Positions 26,878 to 37,276 of a DNA stretch of 63,385 bases are shown one piece after another; position 1 is the first letter of the stretch; the number at the start of each line of letters is the position of its first letter. The stretch comes from Clostridiales bacterium UBA7001. Its GTDB lineage: Bacteria > Bacillota > Clostridia > TANB77 > CAG-508. Under the pieces are notes generated by a model, which searched no databases, was not told the DNA's origin, and saw only the letters and a list, made by a program, of their open reading frames with translations. The stretch lies in contig DJXP01000035.1 in the NCBI GenBank assembly GCA_002449785.1, forward strand, positions 1 through 63,385, written 5' to 3'. A program made the position numbers and the translations under genes.

Positions 26878-28128
26878 ATTCTCATTTAATTTTTTATTTA
26901 ATAGTCTTGGTATAAATTTAAATATTTTCAAGAATGAAATTTTAATTTTCTTTTTTACAATATATAAAGGACTTAAGTTTCTTGGACTTACTATGAGTGC
27001 AGTTTCATTATTAGTTTGTTCATTATCAGAAGAAGTATTTTGAATAACTTCTTCTATAAGAGATTGTTCTTCATTTTCTTCAAAGGTATTACTTTGAATT
27101 TGATTATCTTCTATTTCTACTGTAGTTTTTTCTTGTGATAATGATTCATTTTCAGTTGATGTAGCATCATTAGATGATGTCTCGAAAAAACTATCTAAAT
27201 CTTGAAGAGCTTGTATTTGTTTGAACTTAGAAATTGTTCTATCTAATTCGCTATATTCTGAATTTGTACTATTATCTGTAGTAGTTTGAGTATTATTAGT
27301 TATAATTGAACTAGAACTATTAATGGTATTATTAATATTATTATATAAATCGTTTAAATAATTAGTTATAACATCATCTACATGTTTATCGTTCTCATTG
27401 TATTCATTATTAGTATTATCTTCAAATATTTCTAAAACATCAGTATTAGTAGTTTTTTTATAATCTTCCAAATTTTCTTCTACAAAGTTTTCAGAAGTAA
27501 CAATTGGTGATAATATTTCATCTATTAATGCATCCATGTTAAAATTAGTATTATCAGAAGTTTCATTTTCTTGAGTTTCAATTGAAGTTTCTGTATCAAT
27601 TTCAGTTGTTGATTCGCTATTATTATTTTCAATATCAATAATTACTTCATTATCAGTGCTTTCATTAACTATATTTTGAACATCTATATTGGTATTATCA
27701 TTTGTAATTTCTGTTGTTTGATTTTCAGATACTATTTCTTCATTTTTTGTGTCAATATTATTATTACTAAAAATATTATCTATAAGATTACCTAGTAAAT
27801 CTTCATTAATTATAAAATTTTCTTCATAATTATTATTATCTATAATTTGAGCTGAATAATTAGAACAATTATTATTATCCCATTCATTATATTGATTTTT
27901 AAAACAAAAATTAAATTTATCATAATCTAATAATTTTATTTTTGCAGCAAAACCCTTTGAATTTTTTTCCATTTCTTTTTCTAGTGTATGTTCCCAATTA
28001 TTTCCAAATCCGTAAACAATATGAACTGACTCAGAATTTTGTTTATACAAATTTCCTGAGTACACAATATAAACTTCACCATTTTTTATTAAATCATTAC
28101 TAAATTTAATATCATCTGAAAAATCCAT
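26875..28128 (-). CDS. Starch-binding-like domain (CBM25 type) on a long disordered chain
   Basis: 417 residues from ATG 28128, chosen because AGGAG lies about ten bases before it; the ATG at 28149 precedes that site. Residues about 15-105 (GEVYIVYSGNLY, HIVYGFGNNWEH, FNFCFKNQYNEWDNNNCSNY) follow the pattern of CBM25/CBM53 starch-binding modules. About 250 residues of Asn, Thr, Ser, Glu and Asp follow, then a basic amphipathic tail (YIVKKKIKISFLKIFKFIPRLL). There is no signal peptide, so it may bind an internal polysaccharide such as glycogen and touch the membrane through the tail. Confidence 0.6.
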   Translation of the reverse strand: MDFSDDIKFSNDLIKNGEVYIVYSGNLYKQNSESVHIVYGFGNNWEHTLEKEMEKNSKGFAAKIKLLDYDKFNFCFKNQYNEWDNNNCSNYSAQIIDNNNYEENFIINEDLLGNLIDNIFSNNNIDTKNEEIVSENQTTEITNDNTNIDVQNIVNESTDNEVIIDIENNNSESTTEIDTETSIETQENETSDNTNFNMDALIDEILSPIVTSENFVEENLEDYKKTTNTDVLEIFEDNTNNEYNENDKHVDDVITNYLNDLYNNINNTINSSSSIITNNTQTTTDNSTNSEYSELDRTISKFKQIQALQDLDSFFETSSNDATSTENESLSQEKTTVEIEDNQIQSNTFEENEEQSLIEEVIQNTSSDNEQTNNETALIVSPRNLSPLYIVKKKIKISFLKIFKFIPRLLNKKLNEN

Positions 28129-28291
28129 ATTTTTAATGCTCCTAAACATATTATTGTAATAATTATAATAATAAAGAAAAAGTTTTGCAAGATGTTATAC
28201 GCAAAAATATTGTTACATTTTTGTAACAAAAGTGAAAAAGAAGTTATAGAAAAGTAATAGAAGACATGTATATACGATTACTGGCATTCTT

Positions 28292-28322
28292 GGAATATTT
28301 TTTCTTAATAATGCAAATAATA
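28292..28322 (+). promoter_or_regulatory. Putative forespore (sigma-G-like) promoter of sleB
   Basis: GGAATA at 28292 and CAAATAATA at 28314-28322. The same pair, GGAATA and CAAATACTA, lies before gerKA on the other strand. Sigma-G sites read GxATR then CATxxTA, 17 or 18 bases apart, and this fits. Confidence 0.45.
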
Positions 28323-28352
28323 TTTGTATAAAAATAAAAAAGGAGGAGTAAT

Positions 28353-29006
28353 ATGAAATTAAAAAAAATTTTTTTAGTTATTTTTATTATAATTTTTTTT
28401 ATTTCATTTTGTTCGATTGTTTTTTCACTTTCTAAATATGGTTCAAGTGGAGAAGAAGTAAAAAAAATTCAGCAAAAACTTAAAGCTTGGGGATATTATA
28501 ATGGAAATATAGATGGTATTTTTGGTTCTAAAACATTAGAAGCAGTAAAATCATTTCAAAGAAAAAACGGATTAACAGCTGATGGAATTGTAGGTTCAAA
28601 TACATTGTCTGCACTAGGAATAAATTCTAGTAGTAATACTGGAAAAAGTAGTAATAACACAGATTTGAATTTACTTAGTAAATTAGTATATGCTGAGTCA
28701 AGAGGAGAACCATATAAGGGGATGGTTGCTGTTGCAGCAACAGTATTAAATAGAGTTTCTAGTTCTAAATTTCCAAATACAATTGCTGGAGTTATTTATC
28801 AATCAGGAGCATATACATGCGTATCTGATGGACAGATTAATATGACGGCAAATGAGCAATCTAGAAAAGCAGCACAAGATGCTATAAATGGATGGGATCC
28901 AACATATGGCTCAATATATTATTTTAATCCAAAAACAGCTACTTCTAGCTGGATATGGAGCAGGCCTCAAGTAATAACTATAGGTAGTCATATTTTTTGT
29001 AAGTAA
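28353..29006 (+). CDS. sleB: Spore cortex-lytic enzyme SleB
   Basis: 217 residues. A signal or anchor segment (about 5-28) is followed by a peptidoglycan-binding domain (SSGEEVKKIQQKLKAWGYY to ADGIVGSNTLSALG) and the SleB lytic transglycosylase domain, with the catalytic Glu in YAESRGEPYKGMVAVAATVLNR. It degrades spore cortex at germination. It starts behind AAGGAGGAG. Confidence 0.93.
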   Translation: MKLKKIFLVIFIIIFFISFCSIVFSLSKYGSSGEEVKKIQQKLKAWGYYNGNIDGIFGSKTLEAVKSFQRKNGLTADGIVGSNTLSALGINSSSNTGKSSNNTDLNLLSKLVYAESRGEPYKGMVAVAATVLNRVSSSKFPNTIAGVIYQSGAYTCVSDGQINMTANEQSRKAAQDAINGWDPTYGSIYYFNPKTATSSWIWSRPQVITIGSHIFCK

Positions 29007-29060
29007 TTGACAAAAAACTGATAAATTGGTAATATTATATGTGGAAAGATGGAGGAATAT

Positions 29061-29552
29061 ATGATTTTTTATCCCAAATTTTATTGCCAAAAAGTTACTG
29101 ATATAAGCGTAGAGTATTTAAGGAAAAATAATATAAAGGCTATTATTCTAGATGTTGATAATACTTTATTAGATTTTGACTTAAATATAATATCTGGTTT
29201 AGAAGAATGGTATAATGAAATAAAAATTAATAATATAAAATGTATAATACTATCTAATAGTAATAAAGAAAAAAAAATAAAGATGGTTGCAGATTTACTT
29301 AATATTCCGTTTATTAAATTTGCGACCAAACCTTTAAAAAGAGGCTTTAAGAAAGCTCAAAAAATTCTTGGAGAAAAAAGCCAAAATATTGCTGTTGTTG
29401 GTGATCAAATTTTTACTGATGTTATTGGAGCAAATCGTTCAAAAATGTTTTCTATTTTAGTAAAGCCTGTAGCTAGTAAAGATTTATGGATGACTAGGTT
29501 TAAAAGACCTCTAGAAAATTTAATTATAAAAAAATATTTAAAGAGTAGGTAA
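29061..29552 (+). CDS. YqeG family HAD-type phosphatase
   Basis: 163 residues from ATG 29061, five bases after GGAGG; an ATG at 29049 precedes that site. HAD motif I is DVDNTLLDF (Asp31, Asp33), motif II SNSNKEK and motif IV GDQIFTDVIGAN. YqeG proteins are IIIA-subclass phosphatases, with phosphatidylglycerophosphatase activity reported for relatives. It lies six bases before the prepilin peptidase gene. Confidence 0.9.
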   Translation: MIFYPKFYCQKVTDISVEYLRKNNIKAIILDVDNTLLDFDLNIISGLEEWYNEIKINNIKCIILSNSNKEKKIKMVADLLNIPFIKFATKPLKRGFKKAQKILGEKSQNIAVVGDQIFTDVIGANRSKMFSILVKPVASKDLWMTRFKRPLENLIIKKYLKSR

Positions 29553-29557
29553 AATTT

Positions 29558-30325
29558 ATGTATTTTAATGATATACATATACTATATTATGTAGTAATCG
29601 GTTTTATAGGGCTTGCTGTAGGTAAGATTGTTGCATGGTGTAATATTAGGCTTCCAGAAAAAAAGAAAATAATAAGTATTGATTTTTTTGAAGAAAACAA
29701 AAAGGGCTTTTCAGGAAATTACATTTTTATGATTCTTGTTGCTATATCGTACATATTACTTTTATATAGATATGGATGGCAAAGTGGAAGTATAATTCAA
29801 AATTTAGATTTAATTAAGTTTATATTTTTATTTCCGATGTTATTTTTAACTATTTCAATAGATGCCAAACATAGAATTATTCCAAATCGTTTATGTTTAA
29901 CTATATTAGAAGTAGGACTAATAATTGCTTTTCTTTATGGTATAACTAATATTAATTTAGTAAAAGATTATATATTAGGAATGTTTTTAGGTGCAGCTAT
30001 TTTTTTACTAATAATGCTAGTTGGTTGGATTATTTCTGGAAAAGAAGCAATGGGACTTGGTGATGTGAAATTTATGGGAGCAATAGGTTTATTTTATGGA
30101 ATATCTTCTATTGTTGAAATTTCATTATTATCTTTTTTTATAGCAGCAATTTTTTCAGTAGTAATCTTAATAATTCGTTTTTTAGTTTTTAAGGTTAAGG
30201 ATGAGTATATAGCATTTGGTCCGTTTTTAGCTATTTCTGCTATAATATGTTCATTCTTAGTTCCAGGAACTGTTCTTAGAGTCTTTTTGGATGTTTGTAA
30301 ATGGATTAGTAATTTAATATTATAA
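29558..30325 (+). CDS. A24 family prepilin peptidase-like protein
   Basis: 255 residues with about seven membrane segments. The two aspartates of type IV prepilin peptidases are seen in SIDAKHRIIPN and MGLGDVKFMG. The N-terminal Cys-rich methyltransferase part is missing, so it may cleave only. No pilin genes are in the window. Confidence 0.85.
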   Translation: MYFNDIHILYYVVIGFIGLAVGKIVAWCNIRLPEKKKIISIDFFEENKKGFSGNYIFMILVAISYILLLYRYGWQSGSIIQNLDLIKFIFLFPMLFLTISIDAKHRIIPNRLCLTILEVGLIIAFLYGITNINLVKDYILGMFLGAAIFLLIMLVGWIISGKEAMGLGDVKFMGAIGLFYGISSIVEISLLSFFIAAIFSVVILIIRFLVFKVKDEYIAFGPFLAISAIICSFLVPGTVLRVFLDVCKWISNLIL

Positions 30326-30355
30326 TAATTTTTGTTTATGAGGAGAAATAAATTT

Positions 30356-31423
30356 ATGAATGTAAGAATAAAATGGCTGAGAAATCAATTTAATTCTTTA
30401 AATATTGATGGTATGATAGTTTCAAATCCAGTAAATGTTAGATATCTTACAGGGTTATCAGAAGAGGGATTTCTGATTTTGGCACCAAAAGAAAATATTT
30501 TTGTAACAGATAGTAGATATATAGAAAGTGTTAATAGAAAATTAACAATAGATGATGAAATAATAGCTTATAATGTTAAGGATTTGAGTAAATATGATTA
30601 TGAAGCTATTTTTATGACAAATGAAAATGTTGGATTTGAAGAAAACTATGTTACATATGAGAAATATAAAAATTTATTACAAACATACCAAGTAAATTTT
30701 GTTGAAACAGAAAATTTAATAGAAAATCAAAGAATTGTAAAAGATGAAGAAGAAATACAAAATATTAGAAAAGCATGTGAGATTACTGATAACGCTTTTA
30801 ACTATATTATAAATAATATTAGTGAAGGCATGACAGAAAAAGAAGTAGCTTTTGAAATTGAAAAGCATATGTTATTAAATGGAGCAGATGGGATAGCATT
30901 TGATTTTATTGTTGCTTTTGGTGAAAACACATCAATGCCACATTATGTTCCTTCTGATAGAAAAGTAAAAAAAGGTGATATTATTCAATTTGATATTGGA
31001 TGTAAGTATAATGGTTATTGTTCAGATTTTTCTAGAGTCGTATTTGTAGAAGAAATGTATGACAAATATAAAGAAGTATATGATTTTGTATTAGAAGAGC
31101 AAAAGAAAACAAGTTCAGCATTAAAGTTAGGGGCAAATGTAAAAACAGTTATTAAAGATAGGGAAACTGATTTTAAACTAAAAAATTACGATGTTTTACA
31201 TGCTTTTGGACATGGTGTAGGATTAGATATTCATGAAACACCAGTTTTACGTTCTAATAAAGATTATATACTTAAAGAAAATACAGTGATTGCAATTGAG
31301 CCAGGTGTATACTTTTCTGGTAAATTTGGTATAAGAATAGAAGATACATTTTTAGTTACAAGAAATGAAGCTATTAGTTTAACTAAAAGCTCTAAAGATT
31401 ATACTATAATAAAATTAAAATAA
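30356..31423 (+). CDS. Xaa-Pro aminopeptidase (M24)
   Basis: 355 residues from ATG 30356 behind GAGGAG; the ATG at 30332 lies upstream of that site. A creatinase-like N-terminal domain is followed by the pita-bread domain with all metal ligands: FDIGCKYNGYCSDFSR (two Asp), HAFGHGVGLDIHE (His), AIEPGVYF and GIRIEDT (two Glu). It removes N-terminal residues before proline. In many Firmicutes it lies before efp, but here efp is 10 kb away. Confidence 0.93.
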   Translation: MNVRIKWLRNQFNSLNIDGMIVSNPVNVRYLTGLSEEGFLILAPKENIFVTDSRYIESVNRKLTIDDEIIAYNVKDLSKYDYEAIFMTNENVGFEENYVTYEKYKNLLQTYQVNFVETENLIENQRIVKDEEEIQNIRKACEITDNAFNYIINNISEGMTEKEVAFEIEKHMLLNGADGIAFDFIVAFGENTSMPHYVPSDRKVKKGDIIQFDIGCKYNGYCSDFSRVVFVEEMYDKYKEVYDFVLEEQKKTSSALKLGANVKTVIKDRETDFKLKNYDVLHAFGHGVGLDIHETPVLRSNKDYILKENTVIAIEPGVYFSGKFGIRIEDTFLVTRNEAISLTKSSKDYTIIKLK

Positions 31424-31427
31424 TAGG

Positions 31428-33224
31428 ATGAGTAAAATGAAGTCTGAAAATAACAATAAATTAGAAATTAGTTTGTCTATGCTTTTTCTTTTATTAATAT
31501 GTTTTATAACCATTATAAATGATATTATAATTTATTTTACAAGAATAAATTATAACATTTCTTTATTGATTTCATTATTAATGGTGATATTTTTATATAT
31601 TGCAAATAAAAAAAAAATAAAAATTACAAATAATTTTAATAAGCTTGATATTATACCAATTATTTTCTATACAGTATTATTTCTTGTTATTGTACAGTAT
31701 AAAGACGATTTTTTAGATACAATTACTTATCATTTATATAATCAGCGTAATCCTTTTATAGATAAGATTAATTTTGATTTTTTACCATTATCTACATATT
31801 TTTTTCCTTTAGCTGAAAGAATGAACTTTATTTTTGTAAATTTTTTAGGGTATAGATATGGGACATTCTTATCATTATATATAATATTTGTTTTGTATTA
31901 TCAAGTAAAAAGGATTTTTGGTTTTATTATTCCAAATATAAATAATAAAAGACTTTGCATATATAGTTCTTTGGTAATATTTTCTTTGACCTCCAATTTA
32001 CTAATGGGGAAATTTTTTATTGATAATTTCTCAATTGTATTTTTATTAGAAATAATTTTGATATTTTTTAAAAATAATAATATTTTTGAAGATAAAAAGT
32101 ATTTATACTATATGGCTATATTATCAGGTATTTCAATTGGCATTAAGCTTTCAAACCTGATTTTAGTATTTGTTATTAATATTTTTATTGTTGGAAATTG
32201 TATTTTTACATATGGAGGAAAACAGCTAAAGAAAGTTAAGGTATATGACTATGTGTTTTTACTTATAGTATTTTTGTTTCCTTCATTTATATATATGTAT
32301 AATAATTTTATACAAACAAAAAATCCAATATTTCCATTTTATAATTATATTTTTAAATCAATTTATTTTAACAAAATATCTGGAACAGATCCGAGACTTG
32401 GAAGTAATAATTTAATAGAAACAATACTATGGCCATTATTTATATGTGTTTTTCCACTAAGAGGAGATGACATTTTTGGAATAGAAGATATAATATGGGG
32501 TGTAGGTTTTATTGCTTCTATTGGTATGCTTTTTTCTAATAAGAATAAAATACCTTTTAAATTTGCATTATTAAATATTGTTTTAACTTATTCTTGGGTT
32601 GTTTTTATTTTTGGATATACTAGATATGGTATGGTTATTGCAATTTTATACTATATTCTTACATTATATATGTTGGATATGCTAATTGAAGATGTTAAGA
32701 AAAAAATAAAAGATAATAAGATTAGTGTTAAAACGGTAATAAAGACTATACTTATGTATATAATTGGAATTTGCATAATTATTTCTATGTGTCAATCAAT
32801 AGCTTATAATATAGTAAGAATATATAGAATGATTATTAGTAAAAATGATATCAGTAATAAAACTAAAATTGTTGAAAAATATGATATTGATGGAGCATGG
32901 GTCTGCACAAAATATAATACATCATATATAGATTTAATAAGATGTAATGAAGATCCAATGTATAGTATGGATATTATATTAGATGAAGATCCAATGTGCC
33001 ATGTAAATTATGGGTTCTCTGATTATTCAAAAAAACAATTTTTAAATAAAATAAACAATAAAGAATTATATACAATAATTCCTTATAATTATGAAGAATA
33101 TGTTCTTGAAGTATTAGATAGATTAAACTTTAAAATTATAGATGAACTTGGAGTTTTTTCAAACGATTATTTTTTAAATGAATATAATACATTACGAATT
33201 GTTAAAATTGAGTATAATCCATAA
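31428..33224 (+). CDS. Large membrane protein, GT-C glycosyltransferase-like
   Basis: 598 residues with a dozen or so membrane segments. An early extracytoplasmic loop holds KDDFLDTITYHLYNQRNPF, like the acidic-pair first loop of GT-C transferases that use polyprenyl-phosphate sugars. A soluble C-terminal part (about 490-598) follows. The next gene has a similar design. Sugar and acceptor are unknown. Both ATG 31428 and ATG 31437 are possible starts. Confidence 0.6.
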   Translation: MSKMKSENNNKLEISLSMLFLLLICFITIINDIIIYFTRINYNISLLISLLMVIFLYIANKKKIKITNNFNKLDIIPIIFYTVLFLVIVQYKDDFLDTITYHLYNQRNPFIDKINFDFLPLSTYFFPLAERMNFIFVNFLGYRYGTFLSLYIIFVLYYQVKRIFGFIIPNINNKRLCIYSSLVIFSLTSNLLMGKFFIDNFSIVFLLEIILIFFKNNNIFEDKKYLYYMAILSGISIGIKLSNLILVFVINIFIVGNCIFTYGGKQLKKVKVYDYVFLLIVFLFPSFIYMYNNFIQTKNPIFPFYNYIFKSIYFNKISGTDPRLGSNNLIETILWPLFICVFPLRGDDIFGIEDIIWGVGFIASIGMLFSNKNKIPFKFALLNIVLTYSWVVFIFGYTRYGMVIAILYYILTLYMLDMLIEDVKKKIKDNKISVKTVIKTILMYIIGICIIISMCQSIAYNIVRIYRMIISKNDISNKTKIVEKYDIDGAWVCTKYNTSYIDLIRCNEDPMYSMDIILDEDPMCHVNYGFSDYSKKQFLNKINNKELYTIIPYNYEEYVLEVLDRLNFKIIDELGVFSNDYFLNEYNTLRIVKIEYNP

Positions 33225-33260
33225 TTTATATTTGGGTATTAGTATTATTAGGGAGAAAGA

Positions 33261-34502
33261 ATGAATAATTTAAAAGAATATAAAAATGTAAAAAAAACAA
33301 TTTTTTCTAACTTACCATTTGTCGTTTTATTTATTAGTTTTGCATTACTTCTTAATATCAATTTTTTTAGATTTAGCGATGATATTAAGTTTTTTAAAGT
33401 TCCAGTTAACATTGAACTAGGAAATTATCTTATAGAAAGATATCAGACTTGGTCTAGTAGATTATTAATTGATTTTTTAACAGTCATATTGGTTAAGGTG
33501 CCAAAACAATGTATTATTTTTATTTTATCATTAGTATATACTTTAATATCTTATAATATATCTAATTTAACAAATTATGATAGGAAAATAGTGAAAAATA
33601 TTGTTATTTGCTCATTAATGTTATTTTTTCCATTTTGGATTGAAAGAAGTGCTGGAATTATATCAACAAATGTAAATTATGTTTTCCCGGTATTGTTTTC
33701 ATTAATTTGTTTGAATTATTTTATAAAATTAGAAAAAAATGATATAAAGAATAAAAGATTTTTTATTTATATTCTTCCTTTTTTAATTGCAACTGATTCA
33801 GAACAAATAACATTAGTTGCTTTTATTGGTTTTATTACTTATTTTATATATTGCAAATATAGTAAAAAGAGTCCAAGTAGGTATTTGCTAATGTATTTTT
33901 GTTTATTAATAGCAAAGATTTTCTTTATTGTTTTATGTCCTGGAAATAAGTTAAGATATGGTAAAGAAATTATTGATTGGTATAAAGAATATAATAATTT
34001 TAATTTTATTTATAAAATTTATATAGGCATAACATATTCAACTGGAGTATTATTTGCAAATCCATACATAATTGTATTATTTTCTATTTCAATATTCATA
34101 TTAACACTTTTTAAAAGTAAAAAGAAATTGTTTTTTTTAATTGCATTGATTTCTTTTGTGTTAAATCTTTTGTTGAGTCTTAATTGCTTTAATATAGGTG
34201 ATTATTTTTGGACCAAAGAACCCAATTATAATTTTATAATTATTATTCCTATTTTATTGTTTATTGTTAATTTTTTATTATTAGTGATAAATTTCGAAAA
34301 AAATTGGCTAATATTTGTATCAATATATGTTTTAGGATTTTTAAGTCATTTGCTAATTGCATTTTCACCAACAATATATGCTTCATCTTTTAGAACTGGA
34401 ACAATTTTATATTTCTCATTTATTATATTAAATTATTTTTGTATATTAAAAATATTTAATATTTTAGAAGATAGTTCTTTAATTAGTACAAGGGGCGAAT
34501 AG
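33261..34502 (+). CDS. DUF6056-like polytopic membrane protein
   Basis: 413 residues, about ten membrane segments. The first loop has RFSDDIKFF and ERYQTWSSRLLIDF, the W-x-W/S-S-R pattern I associate with DUF6056 and related GT-C-like proteins of Firmicutes. It follows the other GT-C-like gene by 36 bases behind AGGGAGAAAG, so the pair probably builds or decorates a surface glycan. Confidence 0.6.
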   Translation: MNNLKEYKNVKKTIFSNLPFVVLFISFALLLNINFFRFSDDIKFFKVPVNIELGNYLIERYQTWSSRLLIDFLTVILVKVPKQCIIFILSLVYTLISYNISNLTNYDRKIVKNIVICSLMLFFPFWIERSAGIISTNVNYVFPVLFSLICLNYFIKLEKNDIKNKRFFIYILPFLIATDSEQITLVAFIGFITYFIYCKYSKKSPSRYLLMYFCLLIAKIFFIVLCPGNKLRYGKEIIDWYKEYNNFNFIYKIYIGITYSTGVLFANPYIIVLFSISIFILTLFKSKKKLFFLIALISFVLNLLLSLNCFNIGDYFWTKEPNYNFIIIIPILLFIVNFLLLVINFEKNWLIFVSIYVLGFLSHLLIAFSPTIYASSFRTGTILYFSFIILNYFCILKIFNILEDSSLISTRGE

Positions 34503-34572
34503 TGGATGTGAATTTTAAAACAGGTGGATTAATTTAATAGAAAGATTTTATGAAAAAGAGAAGAGAAAGTGT

Positions 34573-35520
34573 ATGGATGACAATATTAAAATATTAAAAA
34601 GAATAGTTCTTACCATAATAATTGTTCCATTTATTGTTGTAATTTTATGGTATATATGGCTTATGTACGAAGGAAGTAAATCAGATAAGTATTCTAATTT
34701 TACTGATGATATAAGATTAGAACTTATGGATGCAGTCGATATTAAAGAAAGTAATACTTTTAAACCAATTTATTTGGATTTGGTATGTTCAAGTCCAGAA
34801 TATTATAATTGTTATGAATTTAAATTTGAGATATCAAAAGAAGAATATGAAAAAAATAATTTATCATATGGTTCAGAAGATTTTTTTGAAACATTATCTT
34901 ATGGATTACATAGAGAAGAAAAAGATGATGATACGTATATATGTATTGTAAAGGTTACTGTAAATTTTCACAAAGAAATATTTGACAAGTTAGAAAAAAT
35001 CTATAATGAAACGCATGATATAAAATCAGAAGATACTATTCCTTATGGTACAATTGCAGAAAGTACTAGTTCTAATATTATTGAAAATATTCAAACTACT
35101 GAAGAAATAGTTAACGCACCAAGTATAAGTGAAGAATGGTGGCAAGAATATGATTTAGCAATAGATAATTTGGATTCAAAATACTTTGTAACTGATTTTG
35201 AAACATATAAATCAAATGATAAAAGTAAAAACTTAACTAATAATCAAATATCAGAAATTGCTCAGAAAGGTTTTGAAGAAAGTGCTAAAAGAATAGCAGG
35301 AGAAGGAGCATCTAATAAAGAAACAGAAAGAATAGAATTAGAAGAAATAATTCCTAATAATTATTTTACTAGAAAATATCGTGAAAGTGATACAAATTAT
35401 CAAGAATTAAGGATGAAGGCTTATGTTGTAACTAGAGAAAATGAAATTGGGTGTGGAATAAAAATATATATAGATCCAACTACAGCTCTAATTGTTGGTG
35501 GAGAAGCATTTGGAGATTAA
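34573..35520 (+). CDS. Membrane-anchored unknown protein
   Basis: 315 residues. One N-terminal membrane segment (about 9-30) and an extracellular part with two regions joined by a Ser/Thr linker. The C-terminus (IYIDPTTALIVGGEAFGD) resembles the end of a PepSY-like unit, but the match is weak. A strong terminator follows. Confidence 0.55.
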   Translation: MDDNIKILKRIVLTIIIVPFIVVILWYIWLMYEGSKSDKYSNFTDDIRLELMDAVDIKESNTFKPIYLDLVCSSPEYYNCYEFKFEISKEEYEKNNLSYGSEDFFETLSYGLHREEKDDDTYICIVKVTVNFHKEIFDKLEKIYNETHDIKSEDTIPYGTIAESTSSNIIENIQTTEEIVNAPSISEEWWQEYDLAIDNLDSKYFVTDFETYKSNDKSKNLTNNQISEIAQKGFEESAKRIAGEGASNKETERIELEEIIPNNYFTRKYRESDTNYQELRMKAYVVTRENEIGCGIKIYIDPTTALIVGGEAFGD

Positions 35521-35546
35521 AGAATTTAATGATATTATGTGTAAAT

Positions 35547-35582
35547 AAAAAGACAGATAGATTTGAACTATCTGTCTTTTGT
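35547..35582 (+). terminator. Terminator after the anchored protein
   Basis: AAAAGACAGATAG pairs with CTATCTGTCTTTT around ATTTGAA. It is long and perfect, with a T-run. Confidence 0.9.
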
Positions 35583-35616
35583 GTATTAAAATTACATTAT
35601 TATAAAAAATAGGCCT

Positions 35617-35823
35617 TTGTAAGTCGCTAGTGTGTAGCACTTACAGAATTTGTTATTTTGGCAGGGGTATCGTTCTTTTTACTTTGCATTTGTTGTTCTT
35701 CGTGCCACTTTAGCTAAGTAGTTCTCCACTTCATGCCATTTTAAATTTCTGCCTATTTTACTTCATATCACTTCGTATTTCTAACTTTTTCTTTCGTGTT
35801 GCATTACTTAATGCAGTATAACC
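35617..35823. repeat. Dispersed non-coding repeat, copy A
   Basis: Starts with the hairpin GTAAGT-C-GCTA, loop GTGTG, TAGC-ACTTAC. It is followed by TTTTGGCAGGGGTA, then TTGCATTTGTTGTTCTTCGTGC, an ACTTCATA-rich part and a tail GCATTACTTAATGCA. Copies B and C share this order. It fills most of the 460-base gap before the next gene, and no ORF is credible in it. Confidence 0.65.
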
Positions 35824-35982
35824 AAATGATAGATTTTATAATAATTGTAATACATAATGCAATTTTACCAAATTTAACCATAATAAAAATACATTTTTAT
35901 TATGACTATTGAAATTTACACTTTTATATGATATGAAATTAGTATAGTATATTTTAATAATATTTAAAGGAGGTTTTTTTAT

Positions 35983-37068
35983 ATGAAAAAAAGTGGAATT
36001 ATTATAGCAGTTCTTTTAGTTATAATAATAGCATTAATAGCTTATATTATTAAAGTGGGAAATACTTTATATGAAAAAGAAATAACGGAAAATAGAGGAA
36101 TATTAGTTCTTGATGACGTAAATATTGAAGAAGATGGAAAATTAGAAAATGTTATTTTAAAAGTTAAGAACATATCTTCAGAGGTAATTAACAATAAGAA
36201 ACCAGTTTTAATTTATTATGACAATAACAATATGCCTATCCATGAAGCATGGGGAGCTAGAGTTGGATATTTTGCACCAGGCGAAGAACGTTGCATTGAG
36301 TTTTATGATGTAATTAGTGAGTATGCAAAAGTAGAAGTTGGATTTTTTGAATCAGAAGATAAAGTAACATATACAGATTTGAGAGATAAGGTTATATATA
36401 ATGTAGAAAAAGCAACTGAATCAGATGAAAATGGTGAGATTAGACTTGCTTTTAAAGGCGAAAACAAGCATGATAAAAATGTAGCAGCTACTTTTGAAAT
36501 TAATTATTATTCAGATAACAAACTAATTTATTCTGATGATTTTATTGAAGTTTTAGATGGAAATTCAAATTTTGATACTTATGAATACTATGCAACAAAA
36601 TTTGATAATGGAAATGCTTTTCCAGTAGGGTATACATATGAAACAAAATTAGTTGAAGCTGTTGAGATTAAAGATGATTCAAGTGAAGAAGAAATCACAA
36701 CTATTGATTTAAACGATCCAAATTTATCTGTAGAAGATAGAATAGAAAGTGCTGTATATAAATTATTGAAAAATAATTTTGGAGATGATATGGCTTCTGC
36801 TAAGATAGTAGTGGATAAAACATATACAGATGAACAAGCAAAAAAAGTTGAAGGAGTCAAAGATTTAGATTTAGGTAAAAATGATGTTGCATTTGAAGTT
36901 TCAATAGAAATTGAGCCTGCTGAAGGAGCAAAAGTAATGCAATTTCTTATTCCAGATGGAGAATATGATGAAGAATCAGGATGGGTACATAATATAGGTA
37001 GACTTGGAGTTCTTAGATTAAATGAAGATGGAAAATATGAAATAACAGATTATGGTACTGGATGGTAA
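35983..37068 (+). CDS. Membrane-anchored unknown protein between two repeat copies
   Basis: 361 residues behind AAAGGAGG. An N-terminal membrane segment (about 5-24) precedes two regions. The first (about 40-230) looks like an FxLYD-type beta domain, with NVILKVKNIS and FAPGEERCIEFYD recalling proteins of that type. The second (about 250-361) contains SVEDRIESAVYKLLKNNFGDD and is acidic. The gene is isolated between repeat copies A and B. Function unknown. Confidence 0.6.
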   Translation: MKKSGIIIAVLLVIIIALIAYIIKVGNTLYEKEITENRGILVLDDVNIEEDGKLENVILKVKNISSEVINNKKPVLIYYDNNNMPIHEAWGARVGYFAPGEERCIEFYDVISEYAKVEVGFFESEDKVTYTDLRDKVIYNVEKATESDENGEIRLAFKGENKHDKNVAATFEINYYSDNKLIYSDDFIEVLDGNSNFDTYEYYATKFDNGNAFPVGYTYETKLVEAVEIKDDSSEEEITTIDLNDPNLSVEDRIESAVYKLLKNNFGDDMASAKIVVDKTYTDEQAKKVEGVKDLDLGKNDVAFEVSIEIEPAEGAKVMQFLIPDGEYDEESGWVHNIGRLGVLRLNEDGKYEITDYGTGW

Positions 37069-37276
37069 AAAATCAAAGAGTAAGAAATGTTAATTGAAAA
37101 GGTTGATTAGAATTATCATATATAGAAGAGAAGTTTAATGAGATTAGAAAAATTTTAGAAAAAAATGTTTTTACAATAAGATTAAAAAATTTTTAAATGT
37201 AATTATATTTGAATTGCATTAATATTTGCATTATTATTTTTTTTGAAAAGAAGAGGCTTTACATTGGGATTTTATT

